Source: Chloroflexota bacterium
Lineage (GTDB): Bacteria > Chloroflexota > Anaerolineae > Aggregatilineales > UBA2796
Assembly: GCA_021325095.1 (NCBI GenBank)
Contig: JAJPHV010000020.1
Span: forward strand, 1-64,000
Direction: 5' to 3'
Length of the DNA: 64,000 bases
Below the pieces are notes generated by a model, which had not been told where the DNA came from, made no database searches, and worked only from the letters and a program-made list of their open reading frames with translations. Made by a program: the position numbers and the translations under genes. How positions within the stretch are numbered: the stretch's first letter is position 1; each line of letters starts with the position of its first letter. Of this stretch, positions 43,472 to 51,272 are shown one piece after another.

Positions 43472-45410
43472 TGACCCAATCCCAGATTTCAGCGTCCGGC
43501 AGCGGCATCTCCAGCTTCGAGAACTCGCCAGCCGCCGCGCGCAGCAAATGCGCCATGTTGATAGGTTCGCCTGCGTCTGCTGCCAGGAAGGCAGAGTTCA
43601 GTGCGATGTTGCGAATGCTCCCGCCCGTAATGTTGAGCCGCGCCAGCTTCCACAAGTCCAGGCCGTCGGTGGGCGCTTCCGGCGGGAAGACCCGCTCCCA
43701 GATGGCCGCCCGCTGCTCGGCGGTGGGAAATGGAAACTGCACCACGAACCGCACGCGCCGCAAGAAAGCCCTGTCGAAGTTGTCCAGCATGTTCGTGGTC
43801 AGGATCGCCAGGCCGCGATAACTTTCCATCTGTTGCAGGAGGTAGCTCACCTCGATATTGGCGTAGCGGTCATGGCTGTCGCGCACCTCGCTGCGTTTGC
43901 CGAAGAGTGCGTCGGCCTCGTCAAAGAGCAGGATCGCGCCGCCGTATTCCGCCGCCGTGAAGATGCGCCGCAGGTTCTTCTCGGTCTCGCCGATGTACTT
44001 CGAGACCACGCCCGACAGATCGACTCGATACAGGTCGAGCCGCAGCGTGTTGGCGATGATCTCCGCTGCCAGCGTCTTGCCCGTCCCGCTGCCGCCCGCG
44101 AAGATCACCGCCGTGCCCGTGCCGCGCGTGTTCGCGCCGAAACCCCACACGTCGAAAACTTTGCGCCGGTGTGTCACATGGGCAATGATGTCGTGCAGCA
44201 TCGCCATCTGTTGATCCGGCAGAACCAGATCGTCCCAGGTGTGGCGCGTTTCGATCCGCAGGGCCAGATCGTCCAGGCTGGGACGTGCCTGGCGGCGGCA
44301 CGAATCCCACAGGCGGCGCTTCAGCTCTCCGCCGGGCGCGTTTTCTGCCAGGCCAGCAAAGGCGTCCTCGACAGCGGCGCGGATCAGCGTCGGCGACAGC
44401 CCGAACTGCGCCGCCAGCACGGGTACATAGCCATTCAACGAAGCGCCGCGCGCACCGAGCGCCTCCCGCCACGCCGCGTGCCGATCTTCGCTGGTGGGGT
44501 ATTCGAGTGGGAAACGAACGACGTGACGAGACGCCGGGACAGAAACGGGTTGTTCGCTCGCCAGGAGAACCGGGAAATTGCCCTCGGCAGCGAAGGCGCT
44601 GAACGCCGCCAGCGCGCGCGGATCGCCGTCCGTCTCAACGAGCAGCACCGCGTTACTGAGCAATGTCTCGCGCTGCCAGGCCCGTGCCAGGCTGTGCCGA
44701 TCACGCGGGTCGGTGGGCAGGTCAGAGGCGCGCGCCGTAAACAGAACTTTCTCGCACTGCGCGGCAATGGCACACGCGGCAGCCCAAAGCGTGTGCCTGT
44801 CCGCCCCGAACAGGGCGATCACAGGCGGGGCAGGCGAAGCAAGCAGCGGCACGACACGAACCATCGCGCCTTCCCCACCGTACTCCGGCTCGACAAAATC
44901 ATTGGTTTCAACCACAGGCGTGATGATCCCTGCCAGGCGCGTATCGGTGCTTGAAACGCCCGCCAGGAAATGCAGAATGCGTTCATCAATGCGCAGCGGC
45001 GTGCGGGTCAGCATTCCGCCCGCATCCGGCGAAATCAGGTTCCAGCGGCGGAGCGGCGCATCGGGTGACAGCGCGCTCCAATGGGCGTCGGGGAGGACGG
45101 TCAGCGCGACCCCAAAGGTCGGGCTGCCGGGGCGCAACTCGCCATTGACCTCCGCACACAACGCGGCGATGGCCGAATCCATTTCGGCTCCAGCACAGAG
45201 CATGAGCACGTCCGTCTCGAAGGGCGACAGGCCGAACAGCGCGGTCAGCACTGCACAGGCCGACGGCGTTTCGGTGATCGGCAACTCAGGAACCGGCTCG
45301 GAGTCGCGCCCAAGCGCACGTTGAAGCAGTGCTCGTATCCGGCTCAGGCGGGCTGCCAGGTCACGCCCGTTCGCGGTTTGCCATTCAGCAGCGTGCAGCT
45401 TCGGGGTCAT
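43458..45410 (-). CDS. AAA+ ATPase of contractile injection system (Afp15/Pvc15-like)
   Basis: A 650-residue ATPase. The N-terminal 400 residues are helical, including a degenerate ATPase-like segment (PVIALFGADRHTLWAAACAIAAQ). The active AAA+ module has Walker A GGSGTGKT (about 436-443), Walker B AILLFDEADALFG, sensor 1 LAILTTNMLDNFD and the arginine finger region RAFLRRVRFVVQFPFP. Homologues Afp15/Pvc15 are needed for particle assembly or cargo handling and are a hallmark that separates extracellular-type systems from phages and T6SS, whose ClpV differs. It overlaps DUF4255 by 4 bp. Confidence 0.92.
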   Translation of the reverse strand: MTPKLHAAEWQTANGRDLAARLSRIRALLQRALGRDSEPVPELPITETPSACAVLTALFGLSPFETDVLMLCAGAEMDSAIAALCAEVNGELRPGSPTFGVALTVLPDAHWSALSPDAPLRRWNLISPDAGGMLTRTPLRIDERILHFLAGVSSTDTRLAGIITPVVETNDFVEPEYGGEGAMVRVVPLLASPAPPVIALFGADRHTLWAAACAIAAQCEKVLFTARASDLPTDPRDRHSLARAWQRETLLSNAVLLVETDGDPRALAAFSAFAAEGNFPVLLASEQPVSVPASRHVVRFPLEYPTSEDRHAAWREALGARGASLNGYVPVLAAQFGLSPTLIRAAVEDAFAGLAENAPGGELKRRLWDSCRRQARPSLDDLALRIETRHTWDDLVLPDQQMAMLHDIIAHVTHRRKVFDVWGFGANTRGTGTAVIFAGGSGTGKTLAAEIIANTLRLDLYRVDLSGVVSKYIGETEKNLRRIFTAAEYGGAILLFDEADALFGKRSEVRDSHDRYANIEVSYLLQQMESYRGLAILTTNMLDNFDRAFLRRVRFVVQFPFPTAEQRAAIWERVFPPEAPTDGLDLWKLARLNITGGSIRNIALNSAFLAADAGEPINMAHLLRAAAGEFSKLEMPLPDAEIWDWVSDKA

Positions 45411-46702
45411 GGCAGCGTCACCGAGGGCGTCACGTAGCCGGTGGGGTCTACGTAGTCGAGGGGCGATTCCGCGCCGTTGATGCGCACCCGCACGAGATAC
45501 GTCCCTGCCGGAACGCCGGGTATGGGGAACGTGACCTGGGCCGCCGGAGGGTCAGTCGGCGGGCGCGGCGGGGCATCGAAACTGAACGAGAAGGCGGGGC
45601 GGTTGGCGGGCGCGTTCAACTCGTTAAGCAGCACCGTCGCACGCGCCGCCGGTTCGACAGACGGATCGATGGTGATCTGTAAACGGCGGGGGTTTGGCCC
45701 CCCGGCGGGCAAAATCGTAATGTTGTAGTTGGGACCAGTCTTGGTGATCTGGGGTTGCAGAATGAACGCCACGACGTTCGATTCGATGCCCTGGTGGATC
45801 GCCGGAGGCGTGCCGATGTTCAGCATATGGGCAACCTGCGCGCCGACAATGCCCGCCTGCAAGCCTGTCGGCAGGTCAAGCTCGATCCGTTCATCGCTCA
45901 CGTCGAGCGCCGCGCCCGAAAGTTCTACCCCGCCGACGATGACGTGCGTCTCGTCCCCGCGCAGGGCGCTGCCCCGCAGCGCAACCCGTATCCCGGCCAG
46001 AAGGGGCAGCCTGTCATCGGCAGCGGCGACAACATCCTCAATATGCGGGTTCTTGAACGGCAGGGCGTAGACGTTGTAGTCGCGCACGGGTGGTGCGGAA
46101 CGGGCCGGGCGTTTGCTCTCGATCAGCACTACCGTCACTTTGTAATAGGCCGTCGGCACGTAGCCCGTGTGCATGGGCGACCACAAGTTGGATACCTCAT
46201 CCGGCGCGGGATAGTACGGCGCAATCTTGATGCCTTCGATCTGATCGGCCAGTTCGGCGGCGGCAAAGGCGGCCAGGACGTTGGCGGGTGTGTCCGTTGT
46301 GACCAGCGAGGCCGACGTGAGCGCCGTCCGGATCGTGTCGCGCGGCAACGTCGGACTCTCGTGGAAGGCTTGCATGGCGTAGCCGAGCAGGATTTCGCCG
46401 TGAAAGTCGCGCGTGCCGTGCGCCGTGATCAGATAATACAGGTCGAGCGCAAGGTACGGGTTGCTGACGCGCTCGCCTCGATCATTGCGCGAAGGCAGGG
46501 CATTCTGTGCCCAACCAGTGTTGACCATCGCCCGATAAAAGAAGATATTGAGCGTTGGCGTATCGTCGCTCACCCGGTGGGGCGGGAGCGCAGTCACCCG
46601 CAGGTCAGGCACGACAGCGGAGATGCCATTGCCCGAAAACGGATTCTGAATCACATATTTCATGACCGCACTGGTCGCGGCGATTGCCAGGTTCCCGCTC
46701 AT
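45407..46702 (-). CDS. DUF4255/Pvc16-like tail terminator
   Basis: A 431-residue protein whose N-terminal 200 residues are the Pvc16 N-domain (DUF4255): DLRVTALPPHRVSDDTPTLNIFFYRAMVNTGWAQNALPSR, LALDLYYLITAHGTRDFHGEILLGYAMQAFH. In Afp/PVC particles this protein caps the distal end of tube and sheath. The remaining half adds one or two beta-sandwich segments (RVALRGSALRGDETHVIVGG, and PGVPAGTYLVRVRINGAESPLDYVDP), absent from short Pvc16 homologues. Such additions could decorate or anchor the cap. It overlaps the Pro-rich gene by 4 bp. Confidence 0.88.
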   Translation of the reverse strand: MSGNLAIAATSAVMKYVIQNPFSGNGISAVVPDLRVTALPPHRVSDDTPTLNIFFYRAMVNTGWAQNALPSRNDRGERVSNPYLALDLYYLITAHGTRDFHGEILLGYAMQAFHESPTLPRDTIRTALTSASLVTTDTPANVLAAFAAAELADQIEGIKIAPYYPAPDEVSNLWSPMHTGYVPTAYYKVTVVLIESKRPARSAPPVRDYNVYALPFKNPHIEDVVAAADDRLPLLAGIRVALRGSALRGDETHVIVGGVELSGAALDVSDERIELDLPTGLQAGIVGAQVAHMLNIGTPPAIHQGIESNVVAFILQPQITKTGPNYNITILPAGGPNPRRLQITIDPSVEPAARATVLLNELNAPANRPAFSFSFDAPPRPPTDPPAAQVTFPIPGVPAGTYLVRVRINGAESPLDYVDPTGYVTPSVTLP

Positions 46703-47388
46703 CGTTTGCCCTCATTGCGGCGGCGCAAGTAGTCGTCCAACGAGCGGACTGGGCGGATGGACGCAGGCGGACGACGCGACGGGGATGGGCGCGCTGGCGG
46801 TGCTGGCGCGGACGGCGGCACGTTGACCTCGATGCGCCCGATGGTGACGCGCACCTCTGGCGGCGACGTTTGAGTCACCCGCGTCGCCTCCGTTGGCCCG
46901 GACGGAATGTCGGAGGGTGACACAGGCAAGACTGCCGCCCGGTGTTCAACAGACTCCACATGGACGATCATGGGCGCGGGGCGCTGGAACGCACCCGTAT
47001 CGGCTCGCTTCGGTTCGATGGTGGACATCTTGTCGTCGTGCGCTACGTCCGGCGGTGTTGAGTGCGTCTCGCGCTGTGTTTGCAGGATGTCAGCAAGGCG
47101 TGCGGTCTCGTCACCCCGCTCTGTCTTAGCTGGACGGACGGACTTCGCTTCGCGGATCGGATCAACACCTGGTTTGGGTTGCGGCGGAGCAGATGACTTT
47201 GCTTCGGGAGTTGCGGGGGCAATGTAGAAGGATTCGTCTGGCTGCGGCTCTATCAGCGAAGGAACTTCGATATCCGCCATTCCATCCACCGTCTCGAAGC
47301 GTGCCACAGGGCGCGGCTGCACCGCTCCGGGCAGCGATCCCTCGCTACCCAGGTTGCGCGCCAGCAGCCGCGTCAGGAATTCGTTCAT
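46699..47388 (-). CDS. Pro-rich, probably disordered injection-operon protein
   Basis: A 229-residue low-complexity protein. It starts with a short helix (MNEFLTRLLARNLG), has a long Pro/Ala/Ser/Thr/Lys-rich middle with no predictable fold, and ends with VRVTIGRIEVNVPPSAPAPPARP and SLDDYLRRRNEG. The two end motifs look like docking peptides joined by a flexible linker. ATG 47388 overlaps the stop of the gp26-like gene (ATGA). I know of proteins with a similar tail in other injection operons but no defined role. Confidence 0.7.
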   Translation of the reverse strand: MNEFLTRLLARNLGSEGSLPGAVQPRPVARFETVDGMADIEVPSLIEPQPDESFYIAPATPEAKSSAPPQPKPGVDPIREAKSVRPAKTERGDETARLADILQTQRETHSTPPDVAHDDKMSTIEPKRADTGAFQRPAPMIVHVESVEHRAAVLPVSPSDIPSGPTEATRVTQTSPPEVRVTIGRIEVNVPPSAPAPPARPSPSRRPPASIRPVRSLDDYLRRRNEGKR

Positions 47389-48113
47389 CCGGCAGCCATC
47401 TGGAGATAAGCGCGGCGACGTGTGGAACTGAGCGAAAGAATCTCTGATTCCGTCCACCCATAGACGGAGGCCAGCAAGTGAACTTCGCGCAGCGTGCGCG
47501 CCGCCCACGTTTCGACCTCACTCCACAGGTAGGTTGTAATGTCGAACAGCGCCTCCCAGCGATGCCCACACTCCGGGCAGGTCAGTGCCAGTTGCACGTC
47601 GGCCTGCGGATCGCATTCAAATAGCGCGCGGGTGCATTCGGCCATCACATCGGGCGGCAGTTCGTTCACAGGGAGGGGCGCACCGTCGCGCCGTGCGTCG
47701 AGCGTGACGCGCCGCACCAGGTTATGTTGCACCGGGTCGGCGGCAACCTCAACGAGGTCGTGGGTGGTCAACGGGCGCAGCCGCACCAGGTAAACGTGCC
47801 CATCGTGGACGTGACTGATGGGCGGCAGTTCGTCGGTGGCATAGTCCACACGGATGTCCGCTGTGCTAAAGTCCATCTCAAGCCGTGCCTCGCATTCGGG
47901 ACAGGTCGCCACCGCGTTGAACCGATCCCCAAAGAGTTGCTCGCGCAATGTCAGCAGGGCGGCGTCGCGGCGGCCCAGTCCCCAATCGGCTAGGGATTCG
48001 AACGTGGCATCGGGCAACGCTGCCGCCAGCAGACGCAGCGCCCGCACATAGGGCGGTTCGGCTCTGCCGCGCTCCCAGACGTTCAACAGGTCGGCTGCCG
48101 CAATGGACACCAT
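47385..48113 (-). CDS. gp26-like baseplate/assembly protein with zinc ribbon
   Basis: A 242-residue protein with two CxxC pairs (TCPECEA at about 91-94 and TCPECGH at about 185-188) that likely bind one zinc. It also has helices rich in Leu/Ala and a C-terminal WTESEILSLSSTRRRAYLQMA. The tail resembles the T4 baseplate gp26-like family, and the ExxxLxxxRRxxYL ending is frequent in phage tail chaperones. Located just after the tube gene, it could correspond to the tail assembly chaperone. Structural or chaperone role unresolved. Confidence 0.75.
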   Translation of the reverse strand: MVSIAAADLLNVWERGRAEPPYVRALRLLAAALPDATFESLADWGLGRRDAALLTLREQLFGDRFNAVATCPECEARLEMDFSTADIRVDYATDELPPISHVHDGHVYLVRLRPLTTHDLVEVAADPVQHNLVRRVTLDARRDGAPLPVNELPPDVMAECTRALFECDPQADVQLALTCPECGHRWEALFDITTYLWSEVETWAARTLREVHLLASVYGWTESEILSLSSTRRRAYLQMAAG

Positions 48114-48124
48114 AGCCGATCAGC

Positions 48125-48640
48125 CTAGTTGATGGTCGGCTCAGTCGGTTCCGGTACGTCCGTATCGCGCTCCCAGCCCTCGTTTTGGAGAACGATGGAT
48201 TGGATGGCAACGGCGTTGGCGTTGGCATCCAGTTCGCCGAGGAGCGTGACCTCCGACACCCAGGCGCGGTAGACCTTGAAGGCCAGGGCAAGCTGGCCGG
48301 CCTCGTTGTAGAGTTCAATGATGATGTCTTTGCGGAAGTCTTTCAGGCTCCGTTCCGCGCCCAAATCCCGCCCATATTGCCAGACTTTGGCAGCCCACAA
48401 CTCGAACTCACGGTCATGGGTGACGCCGCGCTCCAACGTGATTGGCTCGAACTTGGTCTGTCCGGGCGACTTCCGCGCAAAGCTGAGATCGCCGCCCTCG
48501 CGGTGTTCGACCACTTCCGTCGTGCGTTTGAGCGCGCTCACTTTGCTGACACCCGCGACGTACCGCCCATCCCACTTGACGCGAAACTTGAAATTCTTAT
48601 ACGGGTCGAAGCGCCCCGCGTTCACTTCAAACTTTGCCAC
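48125..48640 (-). CDS. Tail tube protein (gp19-like)
   Basis: A 171-residue protein of the phage T4 gp19/Hcp-like tube family. It starts RFDPYKNFKFRVKWDGRYVAGVSKVSALKRTTEVVEHREGGDLSF and includes ITLERGVTHDREFELWAAKVW and YNEAGQLALAFKVYRAWVSEVTLLGELDAN, the classic tube strands. It polymerises into the inner tube that is driven out by the contracting sheath. Only one tube gene is present, whereas Afp and PVC have two or more (Afp1 and Afp5). It lies 59 bp downstream of the sheath gene. Confidence 0.93.
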   Translation of the reverse strand: MAKFEVNAGRFDPYKNFKFRVKWDGRYVAGVSKVSALKRTTEVVEHREGGDLSFARKSPGQTKFEPITLERGVTHDREFELWAAKVWQYGRDLGAERSLKDFRKDIIIELYNEAGQLALAFKVYRAWVSEVTLLGELDANANAVAIQSIVLQNEGWERDTDVPEPTEPTIN

Positions 48641-48699
48641 GTCGAAGGACTCCTTTCAGGGATTTGCCTGGTTGAAGACCGTTCAGGCCAAACTCGGCC

Positions 48700-50274
48700 T
48701 TAAACCTGAATCTGCCCGGCGATCTGCTGAATCTTCAGGACAACGAATTCCGCAGGCTTAAGCGGTGCGAAGCCGACCACGATGTTGACGATGCCCCGGT
48801 CAATGTCGTTCTGTGTGGTGGTTTCGCGGTCACACTTGACGAAATACGCCTCGCGCGAGGTCTTGCCCTGGAACGCGCCCTGGCGAAACAGCGAATTCAG
48901 GAATGCCCCCACGTTCAGGCGAATCTGTGACCAGAGCGGCTCATCGTTTGGCTCAAAGACCACCCATTTCAGGCCCTGGTACAGGCTCTCTTCGATATAC
49001 AGCGCGGTGCGGCGCACGGGAATGTATTTCCACTCGCTGGCCCGCTGATCCGCGCCGTTGATCGTCCGCCCGCCCCACACCACATCGGCATAGATCGGGA
49101 AGTTCCGCAGGGCGTTGACGCCAACCGGGTTCAAGGCCCCGTTTTCCAGATCGTTCAGCTTGAGGCTGACGGAGGCATTCCGAAGGGAGGCGTCCGTACC
49201 GGCTGGCGCTTTCCAGACACCGCGCTGGGCGTCGGTGCGCGCATAGACGCCTGCGACTGTCCCGCTGGGGGCCATCTCGCGTGGGGTGTTGCCTTGCAGC
49301 GGGTCGGGGATCATCACGCGCGGGTAGTAGAGGGCGGCGTTGTTGCTGGTGAAGCCGTGATCCGTAAGGTATGTATCCATCGCATCGAAGGCCGTATTGG
49401 GCGACACATCGATGATCAGGAAGGCTCGTTTGCCCTCGACGTAGGTCAGCGCGGCTTTATAGACCGTTTCCATGTCGGCGGTTTCAAGGTCTGCGGCGGC
49501 GGGAATACACAGAATGTTAAAGATGAACGGGGCAATGTTTTCGAGAGCGTATATGCCGGTCTTGGCGCTCTGAACGCCCTGCAATGCGCCTGCGCCCGTT
49601 GTCGTCGTCCAATTGCTGTCACCTGGCACGTCATTCCCGTCATCGCCGCCCGTAGTGCGATTGCCCGGTGCAGCAGGGACTCCGGTGGGCACGGCGGTGT
49701 CTGCAAGGTTGGTGTGTCGCAGGCGAACCAGCGTGGAACTGGCGTTGACGACGTTTGGCGCGTAGCGTGCGTTTGAGGGGGTCATGCTCAGGTTGAAGTA
49801 GTTCTCGGTGTTCAGGACAACGCCAGTGGTGTCATCCCCAACCACTTCCTCGACACGCAGGTTGAATTGCCCGGCAGGCGCGCCACTCGGAATGCTCACG
49901 CGGATACGATCATTGGCCCACGCGCCGGGGCTGCTGGCATCGACGGCGAGCGATCCGCCGGTGGGGGTCATCGTGGCCGTGCTCGCCGTCGATACACCGG
50001 CATTATCACGCGCCGCCACGCGCACCACGTAGGCCACGCTGCCGCCATTGAGGTAGTACTGCTGAATGGCGTAGCTGGCCGCGCTGCGCAAATCCAGGCC
50101 GCCGAAGACACGCTCGAAGTCGCCGAAGGAGGTGATCCGAACCGGCGTATCGATAGGGCCTTTCTTGAAGAAGTCCACAAACGCGGTATCGGACGTGCTG
50201 ACACCGGCTATCGTGCGGACGCCGCTTGGAATCTCTTCGACATAAACGCCAGGATAGGAATAAGTCTGAGGCAT
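48700..50274 (-). CDS. Contractile tail sheath protein
   Basis: A 524-residue sheath subunit, first gene of the injection operon. It starts with the typical YSYPGVYVEEIPSGVRTIAGVSTSDTAFVDFFKKGP. A variable insertion (about 90-240, Thr/Ala/Asn-rich) forms outer domains, and the conserved C-terminal half includes GVYARTDAQRGVWKAPAG, GGRTIN, YIPVRRTALYIEESLYQGLKWVVFEPNDEPLW and FVKCDRETTTQNDIDRGIVNIVVGFAPLKPAEFVVLKI. Only one sheath gene is seen; Afp/PVC carry three. ATG 50274 is preceded by AAGGAG; the frame starts 9 codons earlier. Confidence 0.95.
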   Translation of the reverse strand: MPQTYSYPGVYVEEIPSGVRTIAGVSTSDTAFVDFFKKGPIDTPVRITSFGDFERVFGGLDLRSAASYAIQQYYLNGGSVAYVVRVAARDNAGVSTASTATMTPTGGSLAVDASSPGAWANDRIRVSIPSGAPAGQFNLRVEEVVGDDTTGVVLNTENYFNLSMTPSNARYAPNVVNASSTLVRLRHTNLADTAVPTGVPAAPGNRTTGGDDGNDVPGDSNWTTTTGAGALQGVQSAKTGIYALENIAPFIFNILCIPAAADLETADMETVYKAALTYVEGKRAFLIIDVSPNTAFDAMDTYLTDHGFTSNNAALYYPRVMIPDPLQGNTPREMAPSGTVAGVYARTDAQRGVWKAPAGTDASLRNASVSLKLNDLENGALNPVGVNALRNFPIYADVVWGGRTINGADQRASEWKYIPVRRTALYIEESLYQGLKWVVFEPNDEPLWSQIRLNVGAFLNSLFRQGAFQGKTSREAYFVKCDRETTTQNDIDRGIVNIVVGFAPLKPAEFVVLKIQQIAGQIQV

Positions 50275-50419
50275 GTGCGCTCCTTCCGGTAAGTGATCCA
50301 CATTCGGCGCTGAACCAACGCCCGGCCCAAGATCGGCATAGCCGTGAACCGATTACCATCAAGAAGCGCAGAGGAGGTATGTCGTTACTGCATGTTCGGT
50401 TCGGGAAAAGATAATGTCT

Positions 50420-50448
50420 AATGTATGGGAAATTCGTAAAGGAGTCAA
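50420..50448 (-). promoter_or_regulatory. Promoter of the contractile injection operon
   Basis: On the minus strand TTGACT (50443-50448) and TACATT (50420-50425) with a 17-bp spacer. Transcription would start near 50413, about 140 bases before the sheath start codon. This is the only good promoter seen for the 25-kb operon. Confidence 0.72.
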
Positions 50449-50497
50449 GTCAGATAGAGTAATCCTTCGCGCTGCTCCAGACTCTAACCGCAAATCC

Positions 50498-50526
50498 TTG
50501 TCACCTTTTCCAGACTGGTGCATCTA
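50498..50526 (+). promoter_or_regulatory. Possible promoter of the disulfide oxidoreductase gene
   Basis: TTGTCA (50498-50503) and, 17 bp on, CATCTA (50521-50526); the -10 is poor. It is divergent from the injection-operon promoter. Confidence 0.35.
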
Positions 50527-50573
50527 ATCGGATGAAAGCGAGTAACGGCCAATACGATTGGAGAGACATCATC

Positions 50574-51251
50574 ATGGCATTGTTAGAGGAAAAGGATCGC
50601 CAGTACCTCATCAAGGAATTCGAGGCGCTGCGTAATCCGGTCAAAATCGTGGTCTTCACGCAGAAGTTTGAGTGCCAGTTCTGCCGCGAAACGCGCCAGA
50701 TCGCCGAGGAAGTGGCTGGCTTGTCGGACAAGATTTCGCTGGAAGTCTACGATTTTGAGGACGATAAAGTGGTTGCCGAGCAATACGGCATCGAACAGAT
50801 TCCGGCGACCATCATCCTGCTTGGTGGCGAGCAACCGAAGGATTATGGCATTCGCTACTTCGGGATGCCATCCGGCTACGAATTTACGTCGCTGATCTTC
50901 GACATCAAGATGATCGGCACAGGCGAATCGGGTCTTTCGGCAGCGACGAAACAGTGGGCAGCCAACCTGAAAACGCCCGTGCATATGCAGGTATTTGTCA
51001 CGCCGACCTGCCCCTATTGCCCGCAGGCCGTCGTGCTAGCGCACCGCCTGGCGATGGAAAGCGACTTCATCCGCGCCGACATGGTGGAAGCGACTGAATT
51101 TCCGCACCTGGCGATGAAGTATGACGTGATGGGCGTGCCGCGCACGGTCATTAACGAAGACACGCATATCGAAGGCGCAGTGCCGGAGTCGACACTGCTG
51201 GCAAAGCTCAAGCAGGCCGTCGCTGCCGAAGCTATGCTACCGCGCGCCTAA
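50574..51251 (+). CDS. Protein disulfide oxidoreductase with two thioredoxin folds
   Basis: A 225-residue PDO/glutaredoxin-like protein. Two thioredoxin-fold units each carry a redox motif: CQFC (C34, C37) and CPYC (C146, C149), each followed by the cis-Pro (QIPATI and GVPRTV). Such double-domain proteins, known from Archaea, Thermotogae and Chloroflexota, exchange cytoplasmic disulfides and are reduced by a thioredoxin-reductase-type flavoenzyme. The gene encoding one lies 21 bp downstream. ATG 50574 follows GGAGAG; the frame opens 14 codons earlier. Confidence 0.93.
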   Translation: MALLEEKDRQYLIKEFEALRNPVKIVVFTQKFECQFCRETRQIAEEVAGLSDKISLEVYDFEDDKVVAEQYGIEQIPATIILLGGEQPKDYGIRYFGMPSGYEFTSLIFDIKMIGTGESGLSAATKQWAANLKTPVHMQVFVTPTCPYCPQAVVLAHRLAMESDFIRADMVEATEFPHLAMKYDVMGVPRTVINEDTHIEGAVPESTLLAKLKQAVAAEAMLPRA

Positions 51252-51272
51252 CTCAGCCAATCGAGGTCTGCC

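Larger units (their letters stand above)
50275..50573. other. Divergent regulatory region between injection operon and redox genes
   Basis: A 299-bp gap holding the injection-operon promoter (50420-50448), its leader of about 140 bases, and a candidate plus-strand promoter at 50498-50526. No gene beyond a spurious 11-codon frame is seen. Confidence 0.6.

Noticed and set aside
41442..44954. A 1,170-codon plus-strand frame opposite the giant and ATPase genes
   Set aside because: It spans two real minus-strand genes and their junction; the composition is that of an antisense frame and no family is seen. Its length is due to high GC at third positions.
25020..50274. Possibility that the operon is a prophage or T6SS remnant
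   Set aside because: No capsid, portal, terminase, integrase, TssJLM membrane complex or ClpV is present, while the DUF4255 cap and Afp15-like ATPase are.
50379..50414. Eleven-codon plus-strand frame after GAGGAGGT in the divergent region
   Set aside because: The ribosome-site-like stretch touches the ATG with no spacing, and it lies on the opposite strand of the injection-operon leader; no conservation can be shown.
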